In this document: positions 1 through 13,599 of the stretch, piece by piece | Position numbering within the stretch: the first letter of the stretch is position 1 | Layout of the letters: every line of letters starts with the position of its first letter | Position numbers and translations under genes: made by a program | NCBI RefSeq assembly: GCF_051014685.1 | Contig: NW_027478388.1 | Location: 2,157,180 to 2,221,179, forward strand | Length of the DNA stretch: 64,000 bases | Direction: 5' to 3' | Source: Ptiloglossa arizonensis | Lineage: Eukaryota > Arthropoda > Insecta > Hymenoptera > Colletidae | The notes under the pieces: generated by a model | The model's input: only the letters and a program-made list of their open reading frames with translations | Databases searched by the model: none | What the model was told of the DNA's origin: nothing

Positions 1-177
1 ATTCCTGTTGCATCTGAAAGCAGAAACTCGCCCGATTGCAATGGTGTGTGTACTTTTCCCCTATGTCATTCCAGTTATTGGTTTCGAGTATCAGACTAGC
101 GAAAATTTTGATGGTTTCTCAAGCATTCCTTGACTTCAAACTCCCATGTCTCGCGAACGGATTTACGAAATCGAGAA
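1..177 (+). repeat. Representative satellite monomer (unit 1)
   Basis: This is the first complete unit as phased here; the phase is arbitrary. It contains, in order, the GCATCTGAAAG block, the GCCCGATT block, a T/C-rich run ending near the usual CCTAGG (here CCTATG), GTTTCGAGTATCAGAC, GCGAAAATTTTGATGG, the CTCCCATGTC/TCGCGAACGG block and a closing ATCGAGAA. Most other units have GATTGACGAACTCGAG instead of the GATTTACGAAATCGAG seen here. Sites for XhoI (CTCGAG), NruI (TCGCGA) and AvrII (CCTAGG) occur about once per typical monomer, so digestion should give a 177-bp ladder. Confidence 0.95.
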
Positions 178-3100
178 ATTCCTGTTGCATCTGAAAGTAG
201 AAACTCGCCCGATTACAAAGCTATGTGCATTGTTCCCCTAGGCCTTTGTAGTTATTGGTTTCGAGTATCAAACTTTCGAAAATTTTGATGGTTTCTCAAG
301 CATTCCTTAAGATCAAACTCCCATATCTCGCGAACGGATTGACGAACTTGAGAAATTCCTGTTGCAACTGAAAGTAGAAACTCGCCCGATTACAAAGATA
401 TGTGTGTTTTTCCCCTAGGCCGTTGCAGTTATTGGTTTCGAGTATCAGACTTGCGAATATTTTGATGGTTTCTCAAGCTTTCCTTAACTTCAAACTCCCA
501 TATCTCGCGAACGGATGGACAAACTCGAGAAATTCCTGTTGCATCTGAATGTAGAGACTCGCCCGATTAGAATGGTGTGTGTACTTTTCCCCTAGGCCAT
601 TCCAGTTATTCGTTTCTAGCATCAGAATTGCGAAAATTTCAATGGTTTCTCAACCATTCCTTAACTTCAAACTCCCATATCTCGTGAACGGATTGACGAA
701 CTCGAGAAATTCCTGTTGCATCTGAAAGTGGAAACTCGCCCGATTACAAAGGTATGTGTATTTTTCCCTAGGCCTTCGTAGTTATTCGTTTCGAGTATCA
801 GACTTGCGAAAGTTTTGATGGTTTCTCAACCATTCCTTAACTTCAAACTCCCATACCTCGCGAACGGATTGACGTACTGGAGAAATTCCTGTTGCATCTG
901 AAAGCAGAGACTCGCCCGATTACAACGGTATTTGTATTTTCCCCTAGGCCATTCCAGTTGGTCGTTTCTAGCATCAGAATTGCGAAAATTTTGATGGTTT
1001 CTCAACCATTCCTTAACTTCAAACTCCCATATCTCGCGAACGGAATGACGAACTCGAGAAATTCCTGTTGCATCCGTAAGTGGAAACTCGCCCGATTACA
1101 AAGATATGTGTGTTTTTCCCCTAGGCCATTGTAGTTATTGGTTTCGAGTATCAGACTTGCGAAGATATTGATGGTTTCTCAACCATTCCTTACCTTCAAT
1201 CTCCCACATCTCGTGAACGGATTGACGAACTCGAGAAATTCCTGTTGCATCTGAAAGTAGAAACTCGCCCGATTACAAAGTTATGTGTGTTTTTCCCCTA
1301 GGCCTTTGTAGTTATTGATTTCAAGTATCAGACTTGCGAAAATTTTGATGGTTCCTCAACCATTCCTTAACTTCAAACTCCCATATCTCGCGAACGGATT
1401 GACGAACTCGAGCAATTCCTGTTGCATCTGAAAGTAGAAACTCGCCCGATTACAATGGTGTGTGTACTTTTCCCCTAGGCCATTCCAGTTATTCGTTTCT
1501 AGCATCAGAATTGCGAAAATTTTGATTGCTTCTCAAGCATTCCTTAAGTTCGAACTCCCATATCTCGTGAACGGATTGACGAACTCGAGAAATTCCTGTT
1601 GCATCTGAAAGTAGAAACTCGCCCGATTACAAAGTTATGTGTGTTTTTCCGCTAGGCCTTTGTAGTAATTGGTTTCGAGTATCAGACTTGCGAAAATTTT
1701 GAGGGTTTCCCAACCATTCCTTAACTCCAAACTCCCGCATCTCGCGAACGGATTTACGAAATCGAGAAATTCCAGTTGCATCTGAAAGCAGAAACACGCC
1801 CGATTACAATGGTGTGTGTACTTTTCCCCTAGGCCATTCCAGTTGTTCGTTCCTAGCATCAGAATTGCGAAAATTTTGATGGTTTCTCAACCATTCCTTA
1901 ACTTCAAACTTCCATATCTTGCGAACGGATTGACGAACTCCTGAAATTCCCGTTGCATCTGAAAGTAGAAACTCGCCCGATTAGATTGGTGTATGTACTT
2001 TTCCCCTAGGCCATTCCAGTTCGTTTCTAGCATCAGAATTGCGAAAATTTTGATGGTTTCTCAACCATTCCTTTACTTCAAACACCCATATCTCGCGAAC
2101 GGAATGACGAACTCGAGAAATTCCTGTTGCATCTGAAAGTGGAAACGCTCCCGATTACAAAGATATGTGTGTTTTTCCCCTAGGCCTTTGTAGTTATTGG
2201 TTTCGAGTATCAGACTTTCGAAAATTTTGATGGTTTCTCAAGCATTCCTTAACTTCAAACTCCCGTATCTTGCGAACGGATTCTCGAAATCGAGAAATTC
2301 CTGTTGCATCTGAAAGTAGAAACTCGCCCGATTACAAAGATATGTGTGTTTTTCCCCTAGGCTTTTGTAGTTATTGTTTTCGAGTATCAGACTTGCGAAA
2401 ATTTTGAGGGTTTCCCAACCATTCCTTAACTTCAAACTCCCATATCTCGCGAACGGATTGACGAACTCGAGAAATTCCTTTTGCATCTGAAAGTGGAAAG
2501 TCGCCCGATTACAACGGTATGTGTATTTGTCCCCTAGGCCTTTTTAGTTATTGGTTTCGAGTATCAGACTTTCGAAAATTATGATGGTATCTCAAGCATT
2601 CCTTAACTTCAAACTCCCATATCTTGCGAACGGATTCTCAAATCGAGGAATTCCTGTTGCAGCTGAAAGTAGAAACTCGCCCGATTACAATGGTGTGTGT
2701 ACTTTTCCCCTAGGCCATTCCAGTTATTCGTTTCTAGCATCAGAATTGCGAAAATTTTGATTGTTTCTCAAGCATTCCTTAAGTTCAAACTCCCATATCT
2801 CGCGAACGGATTGACGAACTCGAGAAATTCCTGTTGCATCTGAAAGTGGAGACTCGCCCGATTACGAAGATATGTGTGTTCTTCCGCTAGGCCTTTCTAG
2901 TTATTGGTTTCGAGTATCAGACTTGCGAAAATTTTGAGGGTTTCCCAACCATTCCTTACCTCCAAACTCCCATATCTCGCGAACGGATTTACGAAATCGA
3001 GAAATTCCTGTTGCATCTGAATGTAGAAACTCGCCCGATTACAATGGTGTGTGTACTTTTCCCCTAGGTCATTCCAGTTATTGGTTTCGAGTATCAGACC

Positions 3101-5589
3101 AGCTAAAATTTTAATGTTTCTCAAACATTCCTTAACTTCAAACTCCCATATCTCGCGAACGGATTGACGAACTCGAGAAATTCGTGTTGCATCTGAAAGT
3201 AGAAACTCGCCCGATTAAAATGGTGCGTGTACTTTTCCCCTAGGCCATTCCAGTTATTCGTTTCTGGCATCAGAATTGCGAAAATTTTGATGGTTTCTCA
3301 ACCATTCCTTAACTTCAAACTCCCATTTCTCGCGAACGGATTGACGAACTCGAGAAATTCCTGTTGCATCTGAAAGTGGAAACGCTCCCGATTACAAAGA
3401 TATGTGTGTTTTTCCGCTATGCCTTTGTAGTTATTGGTTTCGAGTATCAGACTTGCTAAAATTTTGAGGGTTTCCCAACCATTCCTTAACTCGAAACTCC
3501 CATATCTCGCGAACGGATTTACGAAATCGAGAAATTCCTGTTGCTTCTGAAAGCAGAAACTCGCCCGATTACAATGGTGTGTGTACTTTTCCCCTAGGCC
3601 ATTCCAGTTGTTCGTTCCTAGAAACAGAATTGCGAATATTTTGATGGTTTCTCAAGCTTTCCTTAACTTCAAACTCCCATATCTCGCGAACGGATTGACG
3701 TACTCGAGAAATTCCTGTTGCATCTGAAAGCAGAGACTCGCCCGATTACAACGGTATGTGTATTTTCGCCTAGGCCATTCCAGTTGGTCGTTTCTAGCAT
3801 CAGAATTGCGAAAATTTTGATGGTTTCTCAACCATTCCTTATCTTCAAACTCCCATATCTCGCGAACGGAATGACGAACTCGAGAAATTCCTGTTGCATC
3901 CGTAAGTGGAAACTCGCCCGATTACAAAGATATGTGTGTTTTTCCCCTAGGCCATTGTAGTTATTGGTTTCGAGTATCAGACTTGCGAAAATATTGATGG
4001 TTCATCAACTAGTCCTTAACTTCAAATTCCCATATCTCGCGAACGGATTGACGAACTCCAGAAATTCCTATTGCATCTGAAAGTAGAAACTCGCCCGATT
4101 AGAATGGTGTGTGTACTTTTCCCCTAGGACATTCCAGTTGTTCGTTTCTAGAATCAGAATTGCGAAAATATTGATGGTTTCTCAACCATTCCTTAACTTC
4201 AAACTCCCATACCTCGCGAACGGATTGACGAACTCTAGAAATTCCTGTTGCATCTGAAAGCAGAGACTCTCCCGATTACAACGGTATGTGTATTTTCCCC
4301 TAGGCCATTCCAGTTGGTCGTTTCTAGCATCAGAATTGCGAAAATTTTGATGGTTTCTCAACCATTCCTTAACTTCAAACTCCCATATCTCGCGAACGGA
4401 ATGACGAACTCGAGAAATTCCAGTTGCATCTGAAAGTAGAAACTCGCCCGATTACAAAGATATATGTGTTTTTCCCCTAGGCCTTTGTAGTTATTGGTTT
4501 CGAGTATCAGACTTGCGAAAATATTGATGGTTCCGCAGCCATTCCTTAACTTCAAACTCCCATATCTCGCGAACGGATTGACGAACTCGAGAAATTCCAG
4601 TTGCATCTGAAATTGGAAACTCGCCCGATTACAAAGGTATGTGTGTTTTTCCGCTAGGCCATTGTAGTTATTGGTTTCGAGTATCAGACTTGCGAAAATT
4701 TTGAGGGTTTCCCAACCATTCCTTAACTCCAAACTCCCAATATATCGCGAACGGATTTACGAAATCGAGAAATTCCTGTTGCATCTGAATGTAGAAACTC
4801 GCCCGATTACAATGGTGTGTGTACTTTTCCCCTAGGTCATTCCAGTTATTGGTTTCGAGTATCAGACCATCGAAAATTTTGATGGTTTCTCAAACGTTCC
4901 TTAACTTCAAGCTCCCATATCTCGCGAACGGATTGACGAACTCGTGAAATTCGTGTTGCATCTGAAAGTGGAAACCCGCCCGATTACAAAGGTATGTGCA
5001 TTTTCCCCCAGGCTTTTGTAGTTATATGTTTCGAGTATCAAACTTTCGAAAATTTCGATGGTTTCTCAAGCATACCTTAAGTTCAAACTCCCATATCTTG
5101 CGAACGGATTGACAAACTCGAAAAATTCCTGTTGCACCTGAAAGTAGTGACTCGCCCGATAACAAAGGTATGTGCATTTTACCCTAGGCCTTTGTAGTTA
5201 ATGGTTTTGAGTATCAAATTTTCGAAAATTTTGATGGTTTCTCAAGCATTCCTTAAGATCAAACTCCCATATCTCGCGAACGGATTGACGAACTTGAGAA
5301 ATTCCCTTTGCAACTGAAAGTAGAAACTCGCCCGATTACAAAGATATGTGTGTTTTTCCCCTAGGCCGTTGCAGTTATTGGTTTCGAGTATCAGACTTGC
5401 GAATATTTTGATGGTTTCTCAAGCTTTCCTTAACTTCAAACTCCCATATCTCGCGAACGGATTGACGTACTCGAGAAATTCCTGTTGCATCTGAAAGCAG
5501 AGACTCGCCCGATTACAACGGTATGTGTATTTTCCCCTAGGCCATTCCAGTTGGTCGTTTCTAGCATCAGAATGGCGAAAATTTTGATG

Positions 5590-6559
5590 GTTTCTCAACC
5601 ATTCCTTTACTTCAAACTCCCATATCTCGCGAACGGAATGACGAACTCGAGAATTTCCTGTTGCATCTGAAAGTGGAAACTCGCCCGATTACAAAGGTAT
5701 GTGTGTTTTTCCCCTAGGCCATTGTAGTTATTGGTTTCGAGTATCAGACTTGCGAAAATATTGATGGTTCATCAACTAGTCCTTAACTTCAAATTCCCAT
5801 ATCTCGCGAACGGATTGACGAACTCCAGAAATTCCTGTTGCATCTGAAAGTAGAAACTCGCCCGATTAGCATGGTGTGTATACTTTTCCCCTAGGCCATT
5901 CCAGTTATTCATTTCTAGCATCAGAATCGCGAAAATTTCGATGGTTTCTCAACCATTCCTTAACTTCAAACTCCCATATCTCGCGAACGGATTTACGAAA
6001 TCGAGAAATTCCTGTTGCATCTGAAAGCAGAAACTCACCCGACTACAATGGTGTGTGTACTTTTCCCTTAGGTCATTCCAGTTATTGGTTTCTAGCATCA
6101 GAATTGCGAAAATTTTGATGGTTTCTCAACCATTCCTTTACTTCAAACTCCCATATCTCGCGAACGGAATGACGAACTCGAGAAATTCCTGTTGCATCTG
6201 AAAGTGGAAACTCGCCCGATTACAAAGGTATGTGTGTTTTTCCCCTAGGCCATTGTAGTTATTGGTTTCGAGTATCAGACTTGCGAAAATATTGATGGTT
6301 CATCAACTAGTCCTTAACTTCAAATTCCCATATCTCGCGAACGGATTGACGAACTCCAGAAATTCCTGTTGCATCTGAAAGTAGAAACTCGCCCGATTAG
6401 CATGGTGTGTATACTTTTCCCCTAGGCCATTCCAGTTATTCATTTCTAGCATCAGAATCGCGAAAATTTCGATGGTTTCTCAACCATTCCTTAACTTCAA
6501 ACTCCCATATCTCGCGAACGGATTTACGAAATCGAGAAATTCCTGTTGCATCTGAAAGT
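5590..6559. repeat. 3-monomer higher-order repeat, 531-bp period
   Basis: The stretch 5590-6028 is repeated at 6121-6559, an offset of exactly 531 bp (3 x 177). Diagnostic markers shared by both copies are GGTTCATCAACTAGTCC (near 5767 and 6298), AGCATGGTGTGTATAC and TTTCTAGCATCAGAATCGCG. The copies diverge after about 6028/6559, where one has AAAGCAGAAAC and the other AAAGTGGAAAC. Confidence 0.85.
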
Positions 6560-7920
6560 GGAAACTCGCCCGATTACAAAGGTATGTGTATTTTTCCCCT
6601 AGGTCACCCCAGTTATTGGTTTCGAGTATCAGACCAGCGAAAATTCTGATGGTTTCTCAAGCATTCCTTAACTTCAAACTTCCATATCTCGCGAACCGAT
6701 TGACGAATTCCTGAAATTCCCGTTGCATCTGAAAGTAGAAACTCGCCCGATTAGATTGGTGTATGTACTTTTCCCCTTGGCCATTCCAGTTCGTTTCTAG
6801 CATCAGAATTGCGAAAATTTTGATGGTTTCTCAACCATTCCTTTACTTCAAACTCCCATATCTCGCGAACGGACTGACCAACTCGAGAAATTCCTGTTGC
6901 ATCTGAAAGTGGAAACTCGCCCGATTACAAAGGTATGTGTATTTTTCCCCTAGGCCTTTGTAGTTATTGGTTTCGAGTATCAGACTTTCGAAAATTTTGA
7001 TGGTTTCTCAAGCATTCCTTAACTTCAAACTCCCGTATCTTGCGAACGGATTCTCGAAATCGAGAAATTCCTGTTGCATCTGAAAGTAGAAACTCGCCCG
7101 ATTACAAAGATATGTGTATTTTTCCCCTAGGCCATTCCAGTTGTTCGTTCCTAGCATCAGAATTGCGAAAATTTTGAATGTTTCTCAAGCATTCCTTAAG
7201 TTCAAACTCCCATATTTCGCGAACGGATTGACGAACTCGAGAAATTCCTGTTGCATCGGAAAGTGGAAACTCGCCCGATTACAAAGATATGTGTGTTCTT
7301 CCGCTAGGCCTTTGTAGTTATTGGTTTCGAGTATCAGACTTGCGAAAATTTTGAGGTTTTCCCAACCATTCCTTACCTCCAAACTCCCATATCTCGCGAA
7401 CGGATTTACGAAATCGAGAAATTCCTGTTGCATCTGATTGTAGAAACTCGCCCGATTACAATGGTGTGTGTACTTTTCCCCTAGGTCATTCCAGTTATTG
7501 GTTTCGAGTATCAGACCAGCGAAAATTTTGATGGTTTCTCAAACATTCCTTAACTTCAAACTCCCATATCTCGCGAACGGATTGACGAACTCGAGAAATT
7601 CGTATTGCATCTGAAAGTAGAAACTCGCCCGATTAAAATGGTGCGTGTACTTTTCCCCTAGGCCATTCCAGTTATTCATTTGTAGCATCAGAATTGCGAA
7701 AATTTCGATGGTTTCTCAACCATTCCTTAACTTCAAACTTCCATATCTCGCGAACGGAATGACGAACGCGAGAAATTCCTGTTGCATCTGAAAGTGGAAA
7801 CTCGCCCGATTACAAAGGTATGTGTATTTTTCCCCTAGGCCTTTGTAGTTATTGGTTTCGAGTATCAGACTTTCGAAAATTTTGATGGTTTCTCAAGCAT
7901 TCCTTAACTTCAAACTCCCA

Positions 7921-9520
7921 TATCTCGTGAACGGAATGACGAACTCGAGAAATTCCTGTTGCATCTGAAAGTAGAACCTCGCCCGATTACAAAGATATGT
8001 GTGTTTTTCCCCTAGGCCTTTGTAGTTATTAGTTTCGTGTATCAGACTTGCGAAAATTTTGACGGTTCCTCAACCATTCCTTAACTTCAAACACCCATAT
8101 CTCGCGAACGGATTGACGAACTCGAGAAGTTCCTGTTGCATCTGAAAGCAGAGACTCGCCCGATTACAACGATATGTGCATTTTCCCCTAGGCGTTTGTA
8201 GTTATTGGTTTCGAGTATCAGACTTGCGAAAATTTTGACGGTTCCTCAACCATTCCTTAACTTCAAACACCCATATCTCGCGAACGGATTGACGAACTCG
8301 AGAAGTTCCTGTTGCATCTGAAAGCAGAGACTCGCCCGATTACAACGATATGTGCATTTTCCCCTAGGCGTTTGTAGTTATTGGTTTCGAGTATCAGACT
8401 TGCGAAAATTTCGACGGTTTCCCAACCATTCCTTAACTTCAAACTCCCATATCTCATGAACGGATTGACGAACTCGAGAAATTCCTGTTGCATCTGAAAG
8501 TGGAAACTCGCCCAATTACAAGGTATGTGTGTTTTTCTCCTAGGCCTTTGTAGCTATTGGTTTCGAGTATCAGACTTTCGAAAATTTTGATGGTTTCTCA
8601 AGCATTCCTTAACTTCAAACTCCCATATCTTGCGAACGGATTCTCGAAATCGAGAAATTCCTGTTGCATCTTAAAGTAGAAACACGCCCGATTACAAAGA
8701 TATGTGTGTTCTTCCCCTAGGCCTTTGTAGTTATTGGTTTCGAGTATCAGACTTTCGAAAATTTTGATGGTTTCTCAAGCATTCCTTAACTTCAAACTCC
8801 CATATCTTGCGAACGGATTCTCGAAATCGAGAAATTCCTGTTGCATCTTAAAGTAGAAACTCGCCCGATTACAATGGTGTGTGTACTTTTCCCCTAGGCC
8901 ATTCCAGTTATTCGTGTCTAGCATCAGAATCGCGAAAATTTCGATGGTTTCTCAACCATTCCTTAACTTCAAACTCCCATATCTCGCGAACGGATTGACG
9001 AACTCGAGCAATTCCTGTTGCATCTGAAAGTAGAAACTCGCCCGATTACAATGGTGTGTGTACTTTTCCCCTAGGCCATTCCAGTTATTCGTTTCTAGCA
9101 TCAGAATTGCGAAAATTTTGATTGTTTCTCAAGCATTCCTTAAGTTCAAACTTCCATATTTCGCGAACGGATTGACGAACTCGAGAAATTCGTATTGCAT
9201 CTGAAAGTAGAAACTCGCCCGATTAAAATGGTGCGTGTACTTTTCCCCTAGGCCATTCCAGTTATTCGTTTCTAGCATCAGAATTGCGAAAATTTCGATG
9301 GTTTCTCAACCATTCCTTAACTTCAAACTCCCATATCTCGTGAACGGAATGACGAACTCGAGAAATTCCTGTTGCATCTGAAAGTAGAACCTCGCCCGAT
9401 TACAAAGATATGTGTGTTTTTCCCCTAGGCCTTTGTAGTTATTAGTTTCGTGTATCAGACTTGCGAAAATTTTGACGGTTCCTCAACCATTCCTTAACTT
9501 CAAACACCCATATCTCGCGA
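7921..9520. repeat. Local duplications: adjacent identical monomers and an 8-mer offset copy
   Basis: Two adjacent units at about 8041-8216 and 8217-8392 are nearly identical. They share GACGGTTCCTC, AACACCCATATC, GAGAAGTTCC, AAAGCAGAGAC and CTAGGCGTTTG, with a 176-bp step. Separately, 7921-8090 (TATCTCGTGAACGGAATGAC, then AGTAGAACC and TTTCGTGTATC) recurs from 9334, an offset of 1413 bp, or 8 monomers. Confidence 0.75.
8158..8174 (-). promoter_or_regulatory. CENP-B-box-like 17-bp motif in the satellite (best copy)
   Basis: Minus strand reads TATCGTTGTAATCGGGC. Against the known essential pattern nTTCGnnnnAnnCGGGn it matches 8 of 9 defined bases; the first T is A. Identical copies lie at 8334-8350 and 9748-9764. 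Most other monomers match only 6 or 7 of the 9 bases. Binding is inferred from resemblance alone and could be coincidence. Confidence 0.3.
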
Positions 9521-11517
9521 ACGGATTGACGAACTCGAGCAATTCCTGTTGCGTCTGAAAGTAGAAACTCGCCCGATTACAATGGTGTGTGCACTTTTCC
9601 CCTAGGCCATTCCAGTTATTCGTTTCTAGCATCAGATTTGCGAAAATTTTGGTGGTTTCTCAAGCATTCCTTAACTTCAAACTCCCATATCTCGCGAACG
9701 GATTGACGAACTCGTGAAGTTCCTGTTGCATCTGAAAGCAGAGACTCGCCCGATTACAACGATATGTGCATTTTCCCCTAGGCCTTTGTAGTTATTGGAT
9801 TCGAGTATCAAACTTTCGAAAATTTTGAGGGTTTCCCAACCATTCCTTAACTCCAAACTCCCATATCTCGCGAACCGATTTACGAAATCAAGAAATTCCC
9901 GTTGCATCTGAAAGTAGAAACTCGCCCGATTACAATGGTGTGTGTACTTTTCCCCTAGGCCATTCCAGTTATTCGTTTCTAGCATCAGAATTGCGAAAAT
10001 TTCGATGGTTTCTCAACCATTCCTTAACTTCAAACTCCCATATCTCATGAACGGATTGACGAACTCGAGAAATTCCTGTTGCATCTGAAAGTGGAAACTC
10101 GCCCAACTACAGAGGTATGTGTGTTTTTCCCCTAGGCCTTTGTAGTTATTGGTTTCGAGTATCAGACTTTCGAAAATTTTGATGGTTCCACAAGCTTTCC
10201 TTAACTTCAAACTCCCATACCTTGCGAACGGATTGAAGAACTCGAGAAATTCCTGTTGCATCTGAAAGTAGAAACTCGCCCGATTACAAAGATATGTGTG
10301 TTCTTCCCCTAGGCCTTTGTAGTTATTGGTTTCGAGTATCAGTCTTGCGAAAATTTTGATGGTTTCTCAAGCATTCCTTAACATCAAACTCCCATATCTC
10401 GCGAACGGATTGACGAACTCGAGAAATTCCTGCTGCATCTGAAAGTGGAAACTCGCCCGATTACAAAGGTATGTGTACTTTTCCCCTAGGCCATTCCAGT
10501 TATTGGTTTCGAGTATCAGACCAGCGAAAATTTTGATGGTTTCTCAATCATTCCTTAACTTCAAGCTCCCATATCTTGCGTACGGATAGACGAACTCGAG
10601 AAATTCCTGTTGCATCTGAAAGTGGATACTCGGCCGATTACAACGGTATGTGTATTTTTGCCCTAAACCTTTGTAGTTATTGATTTCGAGTATCAGACTT
10701 GCGAAAATTTTGATGGTTTCTCAACCATTCCTTAACTTCAAACTCCCATATCTCGCGAACGGATAGACGAACTCGAGAAATTCCTGTTGCATCTGAAAGT
10801 GGAAACTCGCCCGATTACAAAGGTATGTGTATTTTTCCCCTAGGCCTTTGTAGTTATTGGTTTCGAGTATCAGACTTGCGAAAATTTTGATGGTTTCTCA
10901 AGCATTCCTTAACTTCAAACTCCCATATCTTGCGAACGGATTGACGAACTCGAGAAATTCCTGTTTCATCTGAAAGTAGAAACTCGCCCGATTACAAAGA
11001 TATGTGTGTTTTTCCCCTAGGCCTTTGTAGTTATTGGTTTCGAGTATCACACTTTCGAAAATTTTGATGGTTTCTCAAGCATTCCTTAACTGCAAACTCC
11101 CATATCTCGCGAACGGAATGACGAACTCGAGAAATTCCTGTTGCATCTGAAAGTAGAAACTCGCCCGATTACAAAGATATGTGTGTTTTTCCCCTAGGCC
11201 TTTGTAGTTATTGGTTTCGAGTATCAGACTTGCGAAAATTTTGAGGGTTTCCAAACCATTCCTTAACTCTAAACTCCCATATCACGCGAATGGATTTACG
11301 AAATCGAGAAATTCCTGTTGCATCTGAAAGTAGAAACTCGCCCGATTACAATGGTGTGTGTACTTTTCCCCTAGGCCATTCCAGTTATTGGTTTCGAGTA
11401 TCAGACCAGCGAAAATTTTGATGGTTTCTCAACCATTCCTTGACTTCAAACTCCCATATCTCGCGAACGGAATGACGAACCCGAGAAATTCCTGTTCCAT
11501 CTGAAAGTGGAAACTCG

Positions 11518-12226
11518 CCCGATTACAAAGATATGTGTGTTTTTCCCCTAGGCCTTTGTAGTTATTGGTTTCGAGTATCAGACTTTCGAAAATTTTGATG
11601 GTTTCTCAAGCATTCCTTAACTTCAAACTCCCATATCTTGCGAACGGATTGAAGAACTCGAGAAATTCCTGTTGCATCTGAAAGTGGAAACACGCCCGAT
11701 TACAAAGGTATGTGCATTTTCCCCTAGGCCTTTGTAGTTATTGGATTCGAGTAACAAACTTTCGAAAATTTTGATGGTTTCTCAAGCATTCCTTAAGTTC
11801 AAACTCCCATATCTTGCGAACGGATTGACGAACTCGAGAAATTCCTGTTGCATCTGAAAGTAGAAACTCGCCCGATTACAAAGATATGTGTGTTTTTCCC
11901 CTAGGCCTTTGTAGTTATTGGTTTCGAGTATCAGACTTTCGAAAATTTTGATGGTTTCTCAAGCATTCCTTAACTTCAAACTCCCATATCTTGCGAACGG
12001 ATTGAAGAACTCGAGAAATTCCTGTTGCATCTGAAAGTGGAAACACGCCCGATTACAAAGGTATGTGCATTTTCCCCTAGGCCTTTGTAGTTATTGGATT
12101 CGAGTAACAAACTTTCGAAAATTTTGATGGTTTCTCAAGCATTCCTTAAGTTCAAACTCCCATATCTTGCGAACGGATTGACGAACTCGAGAAATTCCTG
12201 TTGCATCTGAAAGTAGAAACTCGCCC
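11518..12226. repeat. Dimeric higher-order repeat, 353-bp period
   Basis: Two successive 353-bp units alternate the same two monomer types. One carries GATTGAAGAACTCGAG with AAAGTGGAAACACGCCC and the unusual GGATTCGAGTAACAAAC. The other carries AAAGTAGAAAC with GATATGTGTG. GATTGAAGAAC recurs at about 11648 and 12001. A partial third copy follows 12226. Confidence 0.8.
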
Positions 12227-13599
12227 GATTACAAAGATATGTGTGTTTTTCCCCTAGGCCTTTGTAGTTATTGGTTTCGAGAATCAGACTTTCGAAAATT
12301 TTGATGGTTTCTCAAGCATTCCTTAACTTCAAACTCCCATATCTTGCGAACGGATTGACGAACTCGAGAAATTCCTGCTGCATCTGAAAGTAGAAACTCG
12401 CCCGATTACAAAGATATATGTGTTTTTCCACTAGGCCTTTGTAGTTATTGGTTTCGAGTATCAGACTTTCGAAAATTTTGATGGTTTCTCAAGCATTCCT
12501 TAACTTCAAACTCACATATTTTGCGAACGGATTGAAGAACTCGAGAAATTCCTGTTGCATCTGTAAGTAGAGACTCGCCCGATTAGAATGGTGCGTGTAC
12601 TGTTCCCCTAGACCATTCCAGATATTCGTTTCTAGCATCAGAATTGCGAAAATTTCGATGGTTCCTCAACCATTCCTTAACTTCAAACTCCCATATCTCG
12701 CGAACGGAATGACGAACTCTAGAAATTCCTGTTGCATCTGAAAGTGGAAACTCGCCCGATTACAAAGGTATGTGCATTTTTCCCGTAGGCCTTTGTAGTT
12801 ATTGGCTTCGAGTATCAGACCTTCGAAAATTTTGATGGTTTCTCAAGCATTCCTTAAATTCAAACTCCCATATCTTCCGAACGGATTGAAGAACTCGAGA
12901 AATTCCTGTTTCATCTGAAAGTAGAAACTCGCCCGACTGCAAAGATATGTGTGTTTTTCCCTAGGCCTTTGTAGTTATTGGTTTCGAGTATTAAACTTTC
13001 GAAAATTTTGATGGTTTCTCAAGCATTCCTTAACTTCAAACTCCCATATCTTGCGAACGGATTGACGAACTCGAGAAATTCCTGCTGCATCTGAAAGTAG
13101 AAACTCGCCCGATTACAAAGATATGTGTGTTTTTCCCCTAGGCCTTTGTAGTTATTGGTTTCGAGTATCAGACTTTCGAAAATTTTTATAGTTTCTCAAG
13201 CATTCCTTAACTTCAAACTCCCATATCTTGCGAACGGATTGAAGAACTCGAGAAATTCCTGTTGCATCTGAAAGTGGAATCACGCCCGATTACAAAGGTA
13301 TGTGCATGTTCCCCTAGGCCTTTGTAGTTATTGGTTTCAAGTACCAGACTTTCGAAAATTTTGATGGTTTCTCAAGCATTCCTTAACTTCACACTCCCAT
13401 ATCTTGCGAACGGATTGAAGAACTCGAGAAATTCCTGTTGCATCTGTAAGTAGAGACTCGCCCGATTAGAATGGTGCGCGTACTTTTCCCCTAGGCCATT
13501 CCAGATATTCGTTTCTAGCATCAGAATTGCGAAAATTTCGATGGTTCCTCAACCATTCCTTAACTTCAAACTCCCATATCTCGCGAACGGAATGACGAA

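Larger units (their letters stand above)
1..13599. repeat. Irregular, mostly monomeric part of the array
   Basis: About 77 monomers of mixed variants, with few long exact duplications compared with the rest of the array. Monomer types alternate irregularly: GAGTATCAGAC and TAGCATCAGAATT types, and CTCGCGAACGG, CTTGCGAACGG and CTCGTGAACGG forms. Matches between distant units exist, for example around 892, 3718 and 5485 at offsets of 16 and 10 monomers, but are short. The local duplications found are listed separately. No gene is present. Confidence 0.8.

Noticed and set aside
8158..9764. A functional, exact CENP-B box
   Set aside because: No copy seen matches all nine essential bases and most monomers match six or seven, so it is reported only as a resemblance.
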